A stretch of 64,000 nt of DNA from Lepidonotus clava (lineage: Eukaryota > Annelida > Polychaeta > Phyllodocida > Polynoidae): assembly GCA_936440205.1 (NCBI GenBank), contig OW387147.1, positions 36,543,629 through 36,607,628 on the forward strand, written 5' to 3'. This document shows positions 61,275 to 64,000 of this stretch, piece by piece. A model generated the notes under the pieces. That model did not search any database, was not told the origin of the DNA, and was given only the letters and a program-made list of their open reading frames with translations. The first letter of the stretch is position 1, and the number at the start of each line of letters is the position of its first letter. The translations under genes were made by a program, and so were the position numbers.

Positions 61275-61635
61275 ATTCTCCCTACCATGGATAGCTAATT
61301 TCCCTTACTGAACCTGCATGCTAGCCTAGATCAAGGTGCATGATGGGTAATATGTCGGTAAGTCACAAGGCTTAAGTATGGAAATTTACATAAATCATGG
61401 CATCATTTGTAAATGAACAAGATGGGGAATTTACATTCAATATTTTTCAGTTTGTATCCATATATATATTTGATGTTTTCTAAGTTGGTGTGAAATAGTT
61501 TCAGTACAGTTGGATACAGAGCAACTATTTCTATATTTCCTATAGATTTTCCAGTGGATTTGTCGACAAAAATCATGAAAATTAGCCTGCAGTTACGGAA
61601 AATACTATAATTCAGCTATCTATGGTAGTGTGAAT
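61275..61635. mobile_element. MITE copy 2, ATTCTCCCTACC family
   Basis: The left end ATTCTCCCTACCATGGATAG and the right end GCTATCTATGGTAGTGTGAA are inverted. The same gtcgaca motif occurs near one end as in the copy at 14,880-15,226. The interiors have diverged considerably. Confidence 0.72.
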
Positions 61636-64000
61636 TTGACACGATGAATTGCAGTAAGGACTTATTCATTGAATATCATTTTACGATAAATCGAATATGA
61701 TAGGACGCCTTTTGTTACGGGTACAATTCAAAGTCGACTATACAAGGCTCAAAACAATAGGTTTACCTACCTGGCTTATATTCATCATTATATCTTATTC
61801 ACACAAAGGACTCTGTAATATAAAAGCCTGAACTACAATGTGAATAAATAGACAAAAGATAGGTTACCGTATCAAATGGTTCATTCTTCTCCTTAGCAAG
61901 AAGAGCCATATCGAACTACACGTATTTGTCCTCGCTTTTGGTTAGAACAACAATCGTTGCGCGATATAATTTGCTAAAAAGTTATTCTAAAGTTATAAGT
62001 TGGGCCATTTTTGAAGTTATAGCTAAGTTTGGCCCATTTCTCAGTAAGCTCACCGTGGGGGTGGGTATAATGTGTCCATTTATTCCCCGTTCATCAGGGC
62101 CCAGCTGGAACCCGCCTCAGGTGCGTGTGACAGAAAGTCATTCATTACCCACAGAGTGGTTTTGTTTGGGCGTTGAATTTAGATGGTCATTTGGGTGTTT
62201 TTCTCATTACCCCCCGTCCTCATTTAGCGTGGGGCGTCAGACAATGGCGGAGTAAAGACAAGGCGACGGGGGAGTGGAAAAAATAGCCAGGAGCAGGTTT
62301 AGGGGAGCGGCAATGTTGAAGTACCTGTTTGTCTCGGCGTTACAAACCGTCAATCGATATGGCCTGAAAAAAGACAAGGAAAGATGAAATATTTAACATG
62401 GCAGCTCTGGCGCAAAGTGAGCGCCTGCAATCATCCTTGAAACATGGAAAATAACTCAGCAGGCAGTGGGCAGTGTCCACAGGAGTTGTGAATGTGACGT
62501 TAATGTTGGATATGTAAATTTGCAACAGACTTTTGAAGTGTACGCCCACGAAAGAGGCACGCACTGAGTTAGCATAAGGGAGTCATATATCCAGTGTACT
62601 AATAATTTTGAAAAGTATTCCACTCGAGTTGATTATTTCCTTTTAAAGAAATAGTAACCATCTTCAATCGCCAGGCGCCATGTCGTTGGTCTGAAAGAAA
62701 ATACTAAGACATTGGAATAGTTTACAGAAAGTCGATATAGGAGAATAAGGTATGCCGTCAGAAAATGATAATTCGTCACATTAGCAAGATATCTGAGTTT
62801 TATTTTGACATGGCGGTTTGGGTCTGGAATCAGTTGAATATCGAAATATTTTTCCATGGTCTGCTTACGTATGCCTACTATTTAATAGTATACCTACACT
62901 CATCATTTGAGGAAAAGAAAACAACCAAATCCAGCCACCATGTGTACGTTTGACATTGGAATAACGTCACAGCCATGACCCCGTTTCATTTGCCAAATTC
63001 TTGAGAACACGTTTAAGCATTCTCTTGAGGCAAAACGGAGGCTATAAAACCGAATAGAATTTCAGCATGTTAGTTCGGAGGCTGGAGCTACCAATTGACT
63101 TGTGTGGTCAAGCAGACCTTAACTGTATTCATACTGTGGACCGCTTCTTTCAGAAAAAGATTGGCGTGACCAATGGATCACAAGGGTAAGAGTTTCTTCC
63201 ACCAACGCAATGAGGGTATTGACTGGTTCCCATGTTTATGACAGACTAAGATGAGCCAGGGTACATCAGCCATGCAAAGTCTACGCACCTTTCTCACGAG
63301 TTTGCACAGATGCCTCTGACAGAGGAAATGGAATAAATATCATATAGTTATTAAGAGAATTGACTGACACTGACAGCCAAGGTTCCAGCCCAATCTGGTC
63401 TGATTTTCACGTGATGAATTTTCTTTTAAATTCAAAATATTAATTTCAAATTTATCACTATAATATAGAGTGTCAATTGTGTTAATTGTAAGTGAACTTG
63501 TCTTGTTTAAATATGTGAATCCCTTCAGTACCTGTACACAACTGACCAATAAGTTAATACGCCAATAAGTTAATAAACTTTACACCAACCCCAACGGATT
63601 ATTCTGTTCACAATTCACATTAAATCCATCAAGGCACTTATACAAAATATAAAGTAAAGTATAAGAAAGCCTATATACAAGTTTCTGTAGGATCGGGTAT
63701 GCCTAAGTGTCTGCGTGCTTGTCCTTTAACATCAAGGGTCGTTCTAGAACATTTCCAAAAAATAACCATTTCCAGCTTGTATCTTAAATGTGGATGTTCA
63801 ACGTCATGGGAACCTTTGAAGTTGTTCCTGCAAAGGAGACTCACTACCATTCATAGGTAGCACGCTAAAGTGGAAATGTATAAAAACAGGTATCTTGGGG
63901 TTGAATGTACAACCTCCACCAATGATGAATTCGGATATTGCGTTCGGTTTATTAGTGTGCTTGAAATGATAGGTAACACTGCGCGAAAATAGACATTTGA
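61636..64000. other. non-coding to the window end
   Basis: A balanced, repeat-free block at 62,040-62,340 may be regulatory. The second candidate exon lies at 63,154-63,185. No other gene is supported. Confidence 0.4.
63154..63185 (+). CDS. possible 32-nt exon, unrecognised
   Basis: Acceptor ccgcttctttcag, donor gtaaga. Read in phase 0 it gives KKIGVTNGSQ. It joins the candidate at 59,269-59,306 in phase, but a chance acceptor-donor pair cannot be excluded. Confidence 0.2.

Overview
The window looks like nuclear DNA of a marine invertebrate deuterostome, most likely an echinoderm or hemichordate. The reasons are an AT-rich background, introns with canonical GT-AG borders, many small non-autonomous DNA transposons, a tRNA-derived SINE and a vertebrate-like TFII-I repeat in a gene. 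The species is an inference from sequence style.

Region 1 (about 1-9,050) holds the one convincing host gene, on the + strand. I assembled ten exons from 957 to 7,746 by matching splice sites and phases; together they read 336 codons to a stop. The protein has a TFII-I-type (GTF2I) repeat, an acidic linker, a lysine-rich nuclear localisation signal and a small C-terminal Tudor-like module, so it is probably a chromatin or transcription factor. Its first exon or exons lie upstream, in or before bases 1-956. Three small DNA transposons sit in its introns and another in its presumed 3' UTR.

Region 2 (about 9,050-35,650) has no convincing gene. It carries foldback elements, a 58-bp satellite array (10,468-11,140), a 0.8-kb polypurine tract (16,970-17,745), a near-perfect 36-bp palindrome (16,514-16,596) and two SINE copies in opposite orientation. 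It also has several copies of a hAT-like MITE with ends like CAGTGGCGGATCCAGG, and scattered GC-rich islands that may be regulatory. One short minus-strand frame near 27,400 is a weak exon candidate.

Region 3 (35,648-41,084) is a young-looking LTR retrotransposon with about 510-bp repeats at both ends. It has one long Gag-like gene, several internal minisatellites and no recognisable polymerase region, so it resembles a non-autonomous Gag-only (TR-GAG type) element.

Region 4 (41,085-64,000) is again gene-poor. It contains a 121-bp hairpin, a doubly palindromic foldback element, and a local cluster of one MITE family (54.7-58.1 kb, with a related copy near 16 kb). Two possible short exons near 59.3 and 63.2 kb could belong to a gene extending past the window.
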